64,000 nucleotides of DNA from Bryopsis sp. KO-2023 (lineage: Eukaryota > Chlorophyta > Ulvophyceae > Bryopsidales > Bryopsidaceae), in contig BSYQ01000004.1 of assembly GCA_030272585.1 (NCBI GenBank), forward strand, positions 5,890,001 to 5,954,000, given 5' to 3'. The position numbers and the translations under genes were made by a program. The notes under the pieces are model-generated. The model made no database searches. It was not told the origin of the DNA and saw only the letters and a program-made list of their open reading frames with translations. Positions 43,852 to 55,349 of this stretch are shown one piece after another; the stretch's first letter is position 1; every line of letters begins with the position of its first letter.

Positions 43852-45876
43852 ATGGCGAAGTTTTGCGCCGCGCGCCGCCTGTTGGCGATCGCAGCCCTGG
43901 CATTTGGAGTTGTGAACTGTCAAAGATCCAAGTGCTGGGGGCATGACGACGAGGCGGCGTGCCAAATATGTTTCGATTCCGAAGCCTTTGACAAACCGAA
44001 AGCGAGCATGAAGGAGCGCATGTGCCCGCAATGCATGGGGACGGCATCGCCGTATGATTGCGTGTCGTGTTTGTCTTCGCCAATCATGGAATGGATAAAG
44101 GAGAAAAACTGCAAGGTCAGATTTCCTGATTGTCTGTTCGGGGGGGGGGGGGGGGGGGGGGGGGGGGAAGTTGTGAGCAACACTGTTCCAAAAATGTCGA
44201 AGCCTTACCATCCCCACCAAATGACCTGGAAAAAAAAATAACGATCAGTGTTCAGCTTTGGGTTTGAGTAATTGGAGGGGAAATGGGCCTGTTCGGAGAG
44301 GAGGGGGGGGGGGTTGGATTGAGAGGATCAAAGGTAGCAACTGATCTTGTTGCTCTGTGCAGATTTGTGCAAACACCCCAAATGGTGGTGTGTGCGTAGA
44401 GTGCCTGGCGTCAGGCATATCTGAGGATCTGAAGGATTCGCTTTGTCCGCAATGTGCTGCCTCACAACATCCTGTCATGTGCAGCCAATGCCTGGCATCC
44501 GGTGTGAAAACAAAGGTGGGCACAAAAACAATGCAACAACAACTAGAGAAACCAACAATGAACAGGCCTGCAGCACTTATTACTAAACTGGACACCCCTG
44601 CGCACCTTCCCTCCCCTCCCCCAAGAAAAAAGAAAAAAGAAAAGAAAAGAAGAGAAAAGAAAAGAAAATCGATCATCAGTGTTTCTCGAACGCCCCCAAT
44701 GCAGTTTTGAATCGAAATAGTGCCAAGCTTTTTTCCTCCCATTGAAAAAGATGTCCTCCAAACCCAACTGTCAGTCCGTCAGTTTTTTTATGACTAATCC
44801 TCGGCGTCTGTGAGCAGCTGTTGTTGTAAACCTCCAGTAACGTTTATTTTATTTTTTTAGGACAACATTTGAACTCTCTTTTTTGTTTTTTGCCCATTGC
44901 AGTTGAAACACTTGTGTGCAGATTGTGCCGAGTCCGAAAATCCAGGTGCTTGTATTGCTTGCTTGACTTCATCCTCAAATGACAAATTCAAGGAACAATT
45001 TTGTACCGCCTGTGCATCGACCAAGGATCCATGGCAATGCAACGCTTGCTTGAATTCGGCGATCGATGATGAGGTAAAAATAGCGCTTTTTTTAATTATG
45101 CAGAGCACAGATCCTTAAAGTTTTTTATAAGGACTGTATATAGCCTTCAGAAAACTGGTGCTTGGATGTATCTAATTTTTTACCTATAAAAATGTGCACT
45201 AGTGTTGATAAATACTATTTTTTAGTTAGTATTCATCAATGAAATCTTTTCTTTTTCTTTTTTTTTTATTGGGGGGAGGAGATTGTTTTGAAAGAAAGTC
45301 ATCCTTTTCAAAGTTTTTTTAAGTTTTTTCAAAGTTTTTCCACAGACGCCAAAAGCAACAGGATTCAATCTACCGTGATTTTCGATTGTGGTTCAGATGT
45401 TGAAACCACGGTGCACGGATTGCGCTAATTCCCAGAACCCAGCCGCCTGTAACGCATGCATGACGTACTCTTCACCCAGAGACGTCAAAGCCGCCGCCTG
45501 CGTGGAGTGCGCAAACAGCCCCGAACCTTGGAAATGTGCATATTGCCTGACACTCCCCGTGGAGGACCACATCAAGAAATGGAGCTGCCTGGACTGTGCG
45601 AACACGCCCAACGTCGATTTCTGCAATTTTTGCCTGACGTTTTCCGTGGATAACTGGGTAAAGACGAGCCTGTGCGCCGCTTGCACGAACACAGCGAATC
45701 CTAAGAAGTGCGGCCAGTGCGTGCTGCTGAATATAAACAACGATTTGAAATGGGGCTGCCTGGATTGCGCAAACTCGGTGCGCCCGGACGACTGCAACAT
45801 GTGTTTGACCAACAATCGATACAGCGAGGAGGAACGACGCTCTTGCGCGATCAGCCAATTCGTAACTTTGTTATAG
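43852..45876 (+). CDS. Secreted protein with eleven CX2CX8CX2C units
   Basis: Four exons: 43852-44115, 44363-44515, 44903-45073 and 45397-45876 (TAG); 1068 nt, 355 aa, all phase 0. It starts with a signal peptide (MAKFCAARRLLAIAALAFGV, then VNC). The rest is about eleven tandem units of C-x2-C-x8-C-x2-C-L followed by a polar linker; the first is divergent. From unit 5 to unit 9 the period is exactly 29 residues (CADCAESENPGACIACL..., CTACASTKDPWQCNACL...). Introns 2 and 3 fall at the same place in the unit, just before the L-K-x-x-C, so exons 2 and 3 hold two units each and exon 4 holds five. The four Cys per unit could bind zinc or form two disulfides; the signal peptide favours disulfides. 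No known family recognised. A degenerate relative lies at 4399-4610. Confidence 0.85.
44140..44167. repeat. 28-base poly-G tract
   Basis: Lies in the first intron of the Cys-repeat gene after CTGTTC. It could form G-quadruplex DNA or RNA. Confidence 0.95.
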
Positions 45877-47332
45877 GAGAAAAAACGGGGTTTTCCACAA
45901 CGCCTGGGACTTCTTGGGCTGCTTCGTTTGCTGGTCAAAATTGCATTTAATTGATGTTGCTGTTGGAGTGTTCCATCAATGTGAGGAAAAAAAAAGGGGG
46001 GGGGGGGGTTCCAAAAATCAAGGGGGTGCTGGAGGATAAAATTTTTGCTCACTGCATATATTTGATATGGTATCTATATCATCTTTGTGTAAGGAAAATA
46101 TTTTCGCTGTATGGGGGGTTCGGATTAATCACTGCTAAGTTAAGAACGGTTGAAAAAAGAAGGGGGGGGCTTCCGACTTTGGAGCCAGTCCTGAAATTTT
46201 TCTTTTTTTTTGACAGAGGGGATTTTTTCTTTTTTTCTTTTTGAAAGAGAGGAAAAAAGAAGCCCTGCCAGAAACTCTTTCTTTGTTTTTTTTCTGTTTT
46301 TGTTTTTTTTCTTTGGGGGGGATTGTACTTTTTCGAATCACGAATGGCTGGTGGAAATATTTTTGGACCCTAAAAAATATGGACAAAGAAATACATGTTG
46401 GTAAAAATGTGTATACATCTAGTAAAACTATGCCAGTGATAAATCGCCAAGTGAAAAATCAACAATAGGGCGAAAAAAAAAATCAATTCTCAAGACTCTC
46501 TCATAGATGATGTTGGAATCGCCAATGTCTCTTTTTTTGCCATCCAGGATTTTTTTTCATGCTGTTGGATGGGGTTCTGTTGCTGATTTTTCCTCTATTT
46601 TTTTCTTTTTTTGTTCTTTTTGGGGGGGGGAGGTTTGGGAAGGGGATGTTTTTTTTTACACACCTACATGGGCTTGTTACATATTTTTGCTTTCTGGTTT
46701 GTTCTGAATTTGCGATGCTGATGGAAAACCAGTGTTTGTGCTGAGTGGCACTCTTTGTGGAGTGTAAGCGAACCTTGGAGCGATTGCAATGAGGTCATTC
46801 ATTGCAATCGATCGATCAGCAAAACGCAGCCATCAGCTTCCATGATGCTTGAACATGCAACCAAAAGAGAGAAGAAAATAAAGCAACCAACAATGTCGAG
46901 GATTAAAATGGACCTGATGATGCCTGCATTCTTTTCCCAAACCAAAGTTTTGTCTTGTCTTTACCAAGTGTCCCAAAAACAAAGACGAGACATAGTTTGG
47001 AAACATGTCTTTTAGTGTGGCTCCAGCTGTTCCCAACAATATCAATTAACCCGGAGGTTAACCATTGACCTAACCTGTACAACATGCCTGGTCTGAGCTG
47101 TACAGCCAGATGTGGGACATTTTAAGAGGGAAAGTGGAAGTGTGCAGGTCTAGTCGCCTTGTGTCCAGAGACATATTTATTTGGTTTTCTGTCTTTTTTT
47201 TGCTGTTTTTACTCACTGTCCTCACCCGATCCTCAAATAAGCCGTAGAATAAGCCGTAGAATCTGTCCTCAAATACCAGAATGAGGACAATGAGGATAAT
47301 GAGGACAACGTCCTCATTTAAAGTCGGCTGGA
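45877..47332. other. No supportable gene
   Basis: 3' flank of the Cys-repeat gene and intergenic DNA with long T and G runs. A short tandem of gaggacaatgaggat-like units lies at 47280-47312. No ORF has motif or splice support. Confidence 0.5.
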
Positions 47333-47400
47333 CATCAAAGAAAAGACATGCTTTGTTAAAAAAGGGTTAAATTTGGCAACGTTTAAATGACCGCCACCAC

Positions 47401-47434
47401 AAACAAACATAAATTACATTGTGGAGGAGAATGG
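47401..47434. mobile_element. 34-bp insertion with 10-bp target duplication
   Basis: Absent at the matching site of the left copy (near 22009-22020). Flanked by direct repeats CCGCCACCAC at 47391-47400 and 47435-47444. Its sequence is closely related to 6014-6046 and to the reverse complement of 2499-2530. Confidence 0.7.
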
Positions 47435-47807
47435 CCGCCACCACACAACACAGATTCCATCCAGTACCCAAGAGGCCATGAATTTACAAGATTTCTTGCC
47501 TTTTAAAGTCTCAAGCTCGATTGGAAAAACGTATCAAAAACATTTAACAGAAAGACAGTCGTATCACGAAATTGCAACCCAAATTCGATGCCGCCGAAAT
47601 TCTTACGGTGCTCCACAATCTGTAGAGGTGCCAACAGCCTGAACCTCGTCCCCACCCCTTGAGAAAATAAAGATAAAAATGACACCAAGAAGAATTCAGC
47701 CTAAGAACCCAACAAAAAAAATCCAAGAAAATAATATCACCTGTTTGAGCTCTTTTCTTTTGGGTAGTGCTTGTTTTTTTCGGTTTGATATTGAAAGTTG
47801 TTGAAAC

Positions 47808-49751
47808 TATTCTGGGACGCAAGCTTCGATAGGAATGGCTTGACATGTTTCTGTGGATGTGGGGACGACCTCGCATTTCAATCCACATGCAACCCCGACC
47901 TCGCATGTCACATCACCACATTGAATACCTGGAAAAACGAAAACGATACATGCATCCACCACTTTAGCCTAGAAAAATAGTCAGAAAACTGGGGACCCCC
48001 CCCCCAAAAAAAAAAAATCTGAGAGAGAAAAGCTTTCATTTTTCTTTTGTTGAAAAAAAAAAACCAAAAAAAAACGGAGTTGACTAAAATATAGCTTTCA
48101 GTAGATTATTACTTCGATTTTTTTGGTCCAAGTTGAAATACTCAACCTCACCTTTTTTATCCTTGCATTGTGCAGCACTCTTTTTGATGCAATCCCTCCT
48201 GCACTTCATTCTTTTCTCGGTGCAACTCTTCTTAGGGATCTTTTTGCATTCCTCTTTTTCTTCAGTGGTACATTCTTCTTCCACTTTTCCACTGCATAAC
48301 TCGAATTCGACTTCCTTGCATTCTTCCTTTGTGGTCTGTTATCGTCCAGGAAAAAAAAGAAAAAAATCAGTAAAAAAGGAAAAAAAAATACACAGCCCCT
48401 CTTCTTTTTTGTTCTTATTCTCTTCTCGCCAACTTCAGCACAGCAGATAAACAAGCAGGTTTGATTTCATTTAAATTTAACTTGACAGGTCAACCAACGG
48501 ATATTTTCTCCTCATTTGTTCATTCAATGCAAGGATATTATAGCACACACCTCCATGCATTCCTCAACCTCTTTGGTTTTGAAACACACTACGTCTTTGC
48601 ACTCCTGTTCCTCGACTTTTTCGCACACTTCTTCCAAAACTTCCTGACATTCTTCTTCCTCCACTTCCAAAGCACCATTTTCTTGCTCAACACAATCTGG
48701 ATCCTCCTTCACCGATTTGCAATCCTTTACTGGCACTTGCAAACACTGTTCGCCACCATCCTGTTTGAGGAAAAAAAAAAAAAGGAAATGCATTTACTAT
48801 TTTTTTTTTCATATGAAAACGAGAGCAGCAAAGGTAGAAATCAAAAATCCCATTTGAAAAAAAAAGAGGGGGGGGGGGGGGGAGAAATCGAGCAAGATGC
48901 GAAAATGCCTTCGCAAAAATTGCTATTCTCCTACTCATTTCGAAGAAAAAAAAAAAAAACAAGCAAACAAACATACAAACCAATACTCGTTCAGTCGCAT
49001 CACATTTTTTCAAAATCTCATGAAAAAAAAAAAAACAATATTTGTACAGATGTGTAAATCTTTGATGAGTCGTCCTCTTTTTATATTCCTGTTGGGAGTT
49101 TTTCCCAACCGAGGTTCAATCAAATTGAATCTGTATGGAAAGATTTCAAAAAAAAAGGGAAGAAAACTGTACCTCTCCTTTTGAGCAAACAGTCTTGGAG
49201 TATTCGTTGCACTTTTCGACCATTTTGCATTTCGTCTTCTTTGCAGCATCCTTTGCTTTTTTTTTCGGTTTGCATTTCTGGACACTTTTCAATTCGCACT
49301 TGTCTTTCAACACTGGCTTGCATTCTTGCTCCGGCACCCCATCACAATCCTGAAAATTAAAGTTTATTAATTTATTTCAAAGAAAAAAACAATAATAAAG
49401 AAAACGGTTTGATAAGACACATTATTCAATTTCTGGATAAGAAACAATTCATTCTTGATGGGAAAAAAAAAAACTGGCAAAGAAACAAAAACAATTGTGC
49501 ATGTGCGTCCGGGTAATAAGACTTGAAGGAAAAAAGTTAGGATATGCTAAAAAAATATATATATATAATGAAATGTTGAGTGTTTAGAAAATTGTGAATG
49601 GAAGACTTACAGGTTTGGACACTTTCTTGCACGTTTTTTCTGGAACATCCTCGCACTCCTCTCTCGTCCTCTTTTGGCATTTTTCGACGGGCTTGCAGAT
49701 TTTTTGAGGAACTTTCTTGCAAACCTCTTCAAACTCATCTTCACACTTGAT
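47808..49751 (-). pseudogene. 5'-truncated copy of the Cys/Lys/Glu-rich gene
   Basis: Exons 5 to 9 of the gene at 17866-21619 are present, inverted and almost unchanged. Exon 9' ends with the stop at 47808-47810; exon 5' starts at 49751. Frames, splice sites and stop are intact, with a few substitutions (for example EECEEVLEEV to EECQEVLEEV and CELKGVQ to CELKSVQ). Homology stops exactly at the exon 5 acceptor: just upstream the polypyrimidine tract is replaced by a different C-rich run, and exons 1-4 are not found. With no start or signal exon it is probably non-functional, unless an unseen upstream exon supplies one. Confidence 0.8.
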
Positions 49752-49934
49752 CTGCCCCCCCACCCCCCCCCCCAAAAAAAAGTATTTTTCTTCTGTAACA
49801 AAAAAAAACAGACACATGAACGCATCCAAATAAACAAATTGAGAAAAGCTTTCGATTGGGATCGGATACAGGTTTCACCTATTTAGGAGGGAAAAAATGA
49901 GAAAAAACCCTCGGAAATAGAACAGAAAATGGTT

Positions 49935-50012
49935 GTAATAACAATAAATAAATATCAATAAATAACAATAAGTAACAATAAATAACAATAAATAACAATA
50001 AATAATTGTTGG
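49935..50012. repeat. (AATAAATAAC)n-like tandem repeat
   Basis: Imperfect tandem units of aataacaataaataacaata, placed between the inner and outer right blocks of the inverted duplication. Confidence 0.85.
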
Positions 50013-50039
50013 TGTCGTCATTGATTGATTGAAGCCCCA

Positions 50040-50405
50040 CATGCCGCCAACAGTTCATAATTCACAGGTGGTGGTTCAGCACCTGAGGAGCAGAGCGGCT
50101 CCTCAGGCAAAACAATGATTGATTGATTGTTCAGCACCTTCCACACAAGGAAAAGTGCACGCTCTTCCCTTTTCCAAAAGCATGGCAGCCATAGGCATTA
50201 CCACAAACCATAAGATTGGAAAAGTGTACGTCGGCCGCCGCCTCAGGTGTTGCCACCACCGACTGAAGCAAAAGCGCTACAGCGGGCGGTGAAGATGAAG
50301 TGAAAATGTATGTACAGGGCCAATACTCCTCCATCCCTGCATCAACTCCTGGCCAGAGATCTCTGCTCTATTGTGGTAACTCCATGAACATATATTTATG
50401 GAGTT
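50040..50405. repeat. Inverted duplication, right outer block
   Basis: Reverse complement of about 15927-16350. Only about 0.29 kb separates it from the inner block, against about 3.2 kb in the left copy. Confidence 0.85.
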
Positions 50406-51133
50406 GGATGTTTATTGGGAAGCCTGGGGGGGTGAACAAGTTGTTTCCACCCTATCTGCCGACGCTTCCATGCTGCTCAGTGTGACAGATTATATCTATC
50501 GGTCGGGTGCTTGACACCAAACGTCTAGGGCCGTGTAGCTGGTGCTTCAGCCCCTCCAACCCTGACAGTGAATCGGCTATTGATTGATTGATTGGGACAG
50601 TCATTTGAAAGGGTTATCAATTGTTGTCAAATTCTGTGTCTGCCGAGGTTCAAGGAAGCTTCCTCGACGAGACCTGGCCGCTCGACTTTGCGCAGGGTGG
50701 CACGACGAACAAGAGAAAACAAGTCTTAAGACTGAACGCCCGAAAAAAACAGCCCAACAAAGCTTACACACACAGAACGAAACAGGGCAAAGCGATCAGT
50801 GAGATCAGATATACAGAATGCCACTGTGAAGTTCCAAGTCTTTTCCTCGTCACAGCAAAACGTCAAGTGTGACGGGGCCTCTTTCCTGTGACCAGTCGTT
50901 TTGATTCGTTTGAAATCACACGAATCGTACCACATTTCCTCGTGAATTGGAACCTCGTGAGTAGACGCCAACCCTGCGGCGCTTCATTTATTCCCGCTGT
51001 TCGATCCAGATCGCCACAAAAACAAGAACCCCGTCACGAGAAATATCAACAACGAATTCGGAAGTGCTTTCCTTTCGCCCTATCTTTGAAGCAGATATCA
51101 CATCCCGCACTCTTCTTTGAGAAGTTTACTGCG
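50406..51133. other. Upstream region of Ala-rich gene 3
   Basis: No ORF with support. The last 200 bp presumably hold the promoter and 5' UTR of the gene starting at 51134. Confidence 0.45.
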
Positions 51134-52395
51134 ATGGGTCGTTCGTTCTTGCTGTGTGCGATGGTGCTGGGAGTCCTGGGCTGTGGTAAGTGTAACCGTT
51201 CCCTGCTTTTTCCTCAGAATGAATTCTGCGGCTTTTCCGATGGTTTTTGTTGCGAGTAGTTTTGGCACTGAGGTTTTCATTGCGTCGTTGGTGCAGTGAA
51301 CGCCAGGACCTTATCTCAGACGGGGGCTAGCTGCCAGGCGGCTAGTTTCCTTGAAATCCTCGTCACCGAGGGGACTTGCTCGGGGCAAGCGGCGGTCACT
51401 TGCGACGTGAGTGAATCAGACTATGTCAATCGATCTGGCGCTGGGGCCAGTTCATGTGACTTATTGTGACTGAGGACTAAATTCAGCTTTCCGCTTTCGG
51501 CAGGCTCAAGCATCCTCCGTCAGCGAATTCAATGCGGCGTTCGCGGATTGGTTCGCTGGTGATCCCAAGTCCCTCTGCAGGAAAGAAAGAATTGACGCTG
51601 CCGCCTTGGCGGTTGGGAGAGCGGTCGCCTCTCTGTACGCCGAAGCATTGGTGCAGGTCTCCTGCTCGGCCGGTTCTTCAGGATCGTCGTGCGGTTGGAG
51701 CATCGGCAAAGGCAGTGCTTGGGCCGTCGCCACTGCGGAAGCCCTTGCCTTCGCTGCTGTGGATTTGGGACCCGACAGGGCGATTTGCCAGGCTGACGTC
51801 ACAGCTCTTTCTGGGGTGTTCGTCGATGTGGCTGGATCTGTGCAAGCCGCCGCCTGCCAGAGCGGTCCAGGAAGCCAATCGCAGAACCAGGATCTGTACC
51901 TGGAAAGCGTGAGGTTTGCAATTGCGGACGCATTCGCATGGGCGAGCGCGGAGTTCTGTGATTTGGGCTCCGAGGTGATCGCCAGGAGCAAATGCCGAGG
52001 GACTGGAACGAGTACGACAGGCGGCGGTGACACTCAAACTGGTTCTGGGTCTGGAACGGGCGGCGGGGGTTCCTTCCCAGCATGCACAGGCGCAGGGGCA
52101 GCGAAATGCTGCGCTTCGGGTTTCAGATTCAGCAGATGCAACTGCTCAGAGTAAGTTATCAGTCGGGGTAGTTTGATGTTACGAAACATATGTTTTGTTC
52201 CTAAACAAGAAACATTGTTTATTTTTTTTAAATGATTATTTTTGCATGCTGCTATTCTTTCTAAAGCTGCTTCTTTTTCTAACGGGAAGATTTCTGTACT
52301 GCAGCTGTGAGGGTCCCTGGAAAGAGGAACAGTCAACCTCCCAGGGATTGAGAGTCTGGTCAGACCGAAAGAACAATTTCTGCTTCTGTGTTTAA
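51134..52395 (+). CDS. Secreted Ala/Ser-rich protein 3, Cys C-terminus
   Basis: Four exons: 51134-51185, 51297-51406, 51504-52150 and 52305-52395 (TAA); 900 nt, 299 aa, all phases closing. Signal peptide MGRSFLLCAMVLGVLGCVNA. The body is Ala-rich but with more Cys than its relatives (VGRAVASLYAEALVQVSCSA, ATAEALAFAAVDLGPDRAIC, FAIADAFAWASAEFCDLGSE). It is followed by a Gly/Ser/Thr linker (GTSTTGGGDTQTGSGSGTGG) and a C-terminal Cys module C-TGAGAAK-CC...C-N-C...W...C-F-C. The same layout of signal peptide, phase-1 first intron, Ala block and C...CC...CxC end is shared with proteins 1 and 2, so I place it in that family as a diverged member. Confidence 0.85.
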
Positions 52396-53317
52396 AAAAA
52401 AGAGGCGGCGAAAATTTCTGGCTCCACCCGAGTGGCATATTTTTGATAACGAGGACTTTCTAGGCTTCGTGATGCCGATGCCAATGCCAGATATATTATA
52501 TGCATATGGAAGGGGTTTTCCTTCTGTATAAGCAGACGTTCAACATTTCAAGAATACAACGCTTTTTTGTCGACAAAAAAAGAAAAAAATCATGTTATGG
52601 TTATGGTGGAGTTAATGGCTGATGTGGGTGGTTGTATTTAACTTATTTAAAACTTGTTGCAGTTGCTGGTGTAATTAATCGTTACTGAAAAGGGGAAAAA
52701 AAACGTCTTCTCGTCTGACTTTGATCAAGATTTGCTTCACAAACTATGCATAAAACAAGAAATGATCAATATATGAGAAATTGATATCTTAGCTTGACAT
52801 TGAATACAGTTCTGGAATGTATGTCTGTGGGAGAGTAAAAAGCAAACACTGGACCCTAACTGTAATGATTCTTCATTGCCTATCAGCAAGAAATGCACAA
52901 TTTCAGCATTTCAGGATGAACTTTAAGCTTTTCTTTTCAAACTTTTTTGAGGACATGCACACTTGAATGTGTTGAATGGGAGATGCGATTGCAAACCACA
53001 ACATAACTTTTGATAATTTTCTGTTAGGGATTGAAAAGTCAGCGTCTGTTTTAACCTTACCCGTTCTCATACACCTGCAACTCATCTCGCCCGACCTGTG
53101 CTTCAAAATGTTCATCGGGCCAGTATTCGTTCAGCAACAAGACCAACTCTAGAAGACTCGTTTTCTGAATTTTGGCTTGGTACGATTTCTTACTAACCTT
53201 GCAGACATCAGCTTGTTGGAGTCAAAAAGAGTCTTTTTCCTTTTCTGAACGCACGTGGTCGACCAGCCAAAAAGCGGAAAAAACCTTTCTGGTCGATCAG
53301 GCGTAACAAAAAGAAAA
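52396..53317. other. Intergenic, no gene
   Basis: AT-rich. No supportable ORF; the last 60 bp form the leader of the TM2 gene. Confidence 0.55.
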
Positions 53318-54470
53318 ATGAGACTCCTTCTGGTCGCTTTGGCGGGAATTCTTTGCGCGCTCAGTGCCGATGCAGATCCTTGCACGAGCAACAAGGATTG
53401 CTATCCTCCGTTCGACGATCGATTCTTCCCGCAGGGGTCGCAGATCCCATCTTTCTTCGTGCAGTGCGTGGGCGGCAGGTGCGCATGCAACGGCGCCTGT
53501 TTCCGAAGAAACAACGAGTCGAACGCTTGTCACCTGGACAACCCCCACTGCATGCACTATGATGTGAAAACTCTGACGTGCCACGACACGAGGAAGTCTC
53601 AGGTGAGGGGGGGAAGCGCTGGCCACCAAAGAAAATATCCACTTCTGCTTTTCCAGTAATATTTTTTCAGAGAACAAAGATGATGAAAAAAATCTGTTCC
53701 TGGATTGGGGGAGCAGCCAACCTCTTTTTTGATTTTACAAAGTTCTTTATTTGGAGGATTCATGAGTGTGTAATATTGTAATGATATCCCTATTTTAATA
53801 TAGTTTCACATGCACAATATCACACTTGCATAAAAAAGATTCTTTGAAAAGGTGTTTGGAAAAGTGTGATATTGTAGTTGAGATTTGTGATATAGTTGTG
53901 ATTTGCAATTTCCGGCCGAAGATTTTGATATTAACATTGCTGGGAATATACGATCTGATGTATTCGACAACTGGCACTGTTTTTGGGGGGGGACCGAAAA
54001 ATTCAGTTAGTTGCAGTTGTTGAAAAGAAGCGGTCAAGAACAGGGATGTCCGCTATGTTGAAAAATAAGATCAAAGAAATTGGTAGAAGAAAAGAAAAGG
54101 AAAAAAGACAGCCATGAGTCTTCGGCTGAGAGGATTCGTACGATTTGTTGTTGGCGCTTCGCAGACCACAGCATTTTTCATGTCGATTCTGCTGGGGTTT
54201 TTCGGAGCTGCGAATTTTTACATCCGTCGACTCAGCATGGCCATCCCGCAGCTGGTGTTGCTGATTCTGTCCATATGCGGTGGCGGAATAGCAAAACTTC
54301 TGTCGGGTGGCGACCAAGATTACGCCCAACAGAAAAGAAACCTCTGTTTGATGCTGGTGTCTTCCATGGCCCCCTTCGTTCTCTTGGTGTGGTGGTTTGC
54401 AGACTTGATCATTTTTGCACTTGGGGACAGGAAAGACGAACATGGCTGCCCCTTGATTCCTGACCTGTAA
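53318..54470 (+). CDS. TM2-domain membrane protein
   Basis: Two exons: 53318-53602 and 54165-54470 (TAA), phase 0, 196 aa. Signal peptide MRLLLVALAGILCALSADA. The lumenal or extracellular part has eight Cys (DPCTSNKDCYPPFDD..., GGRCACNGACFRRNN). The exon junction rebuilds the family-typical start of the TM2 domain: CHDTRKSQ|TTAFFMSILLGFF. Two transmembrane segments follow (TTAFFMSILLGFFGAANFYI and MAIPQLVLLILSICGGG), then a third hydrophobic stretch (LVSSMAPFVLLVWWFADLII). The overall plan (signal peptide, Cys region, TM2) is that of TM2D proteins. The usual D-R-F turn is replaced (GAANFY instead of GADRFY). The first ATG inside exon 2, at 54114, lies in the intron in this model. Confidence 0.85.
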
Positions 54471-55349
54471 AGTCTGTAAAACCTGCAACAAGGTGCAGGG
54501 TCAATGAAACTCAAAGCGTCAAGAAATAAGGATTTCTTCTTTTTTTTTTTCACAGAGAAGATTATGTGTGTGTGAAAGTTCTTCGATTTTGCTGTCCCGT
54601 TGGGGTCGACATGATGTGGATTTAGTTTGTCGACCTCGAGGGGGATGTTTTCTTTGATTCTCTTTTCTTTCTTCTGTCGTCGTTTTTGATTAGAAAATCA
54701 TCGGTGGTGTTTTTTCGACCATCTCGGTGAAGGCGTGTTTTCTTTTTTTTCTTTCTTTTTCCATTTAGTTAGTTCGTGATGTTAGCATCACTTTTTTAAT
54801 GCGAGAAATTCGACTGAGGGGACGGAGCTCGACTGTTTATTGTATGAAATCTCCAAATGTAGTTTTTGTATGGGTTGTCCCCAAGCACAAGGCGCAAGTG
54901 ATCATCAATCCTTTGGCACTGGTTTCCCACATTGATGGTGCAATGATTAGGTCAGCTCCAATCTGACATGAGGCTGTGTCAGAAACTCACAACTCCAGCT
55001 GCAGTGTCCAGGACACATTTGTGCACCCCTGGTTCAGAAATCAATCAGAAAACACTTGAACAGGATAAGTAACATTCAAAACATTCCCTCAACATTCTTA
55101 CCATTGACTACTTGAAAGCCCCCCCCCCCCTTTCTGAAAGAGACCCCCTGGAGGATTTGAGGATTTCACACAGAGCCACCAGTTGCTGCTCTATACTACT
55201 GGACTGCTAGTTATTCTGCCGGCATTGTCGCCATATTTCCCCTTTTGCACTACTTTTCTTATAATTCGCTGTGATTTCAACTGCTGCAATAAATCAACAA
55301 ACTACCCCCCAAAAAAAAACCCAAAAAAAAGGAACCACTGGCATGCTCC
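54471..55349. other. Intergenic, no gene
   Basis: T-rich 3' flank of the TM2 gene and convergent 3' flank of the hydrolase gene. Contains a 10-base C run near 55119. No supportable ORF. Confidence 0.55.

Larger units (their letters stand above)
47333..49751. repeat. Inverted duplication, right inner block
   Basis: Near-identical reverse complement of 19521-22085. It differs by a shorter last intron, loss of the 25-bp tandem repeat, and a 34-bp insertion at 47401-47434 flanked by CCGCCACCAC. Confidence 0.92.

Noticed and set aside
45393..46052. 219-codon minus-strand ORF
   Set aside because: Direct antisense of the Cys-repeat exon; the plus strand is clearly coding.
53663..53781. Alternative second exon of the TM2 gene ending at 53781
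   Set aside because: In phase, but it would yield a tail unlike the family, while the exon at 54165 completes the TM2 domain.
54114..54164. ATG at 54114 as the start of a separate membrane protein
   Set aside because: Splicing 53602 to 54165 rebuilds the typical RKSQ-TTAF... TM2 junction in phase, so 54114 is better explained as intronic.
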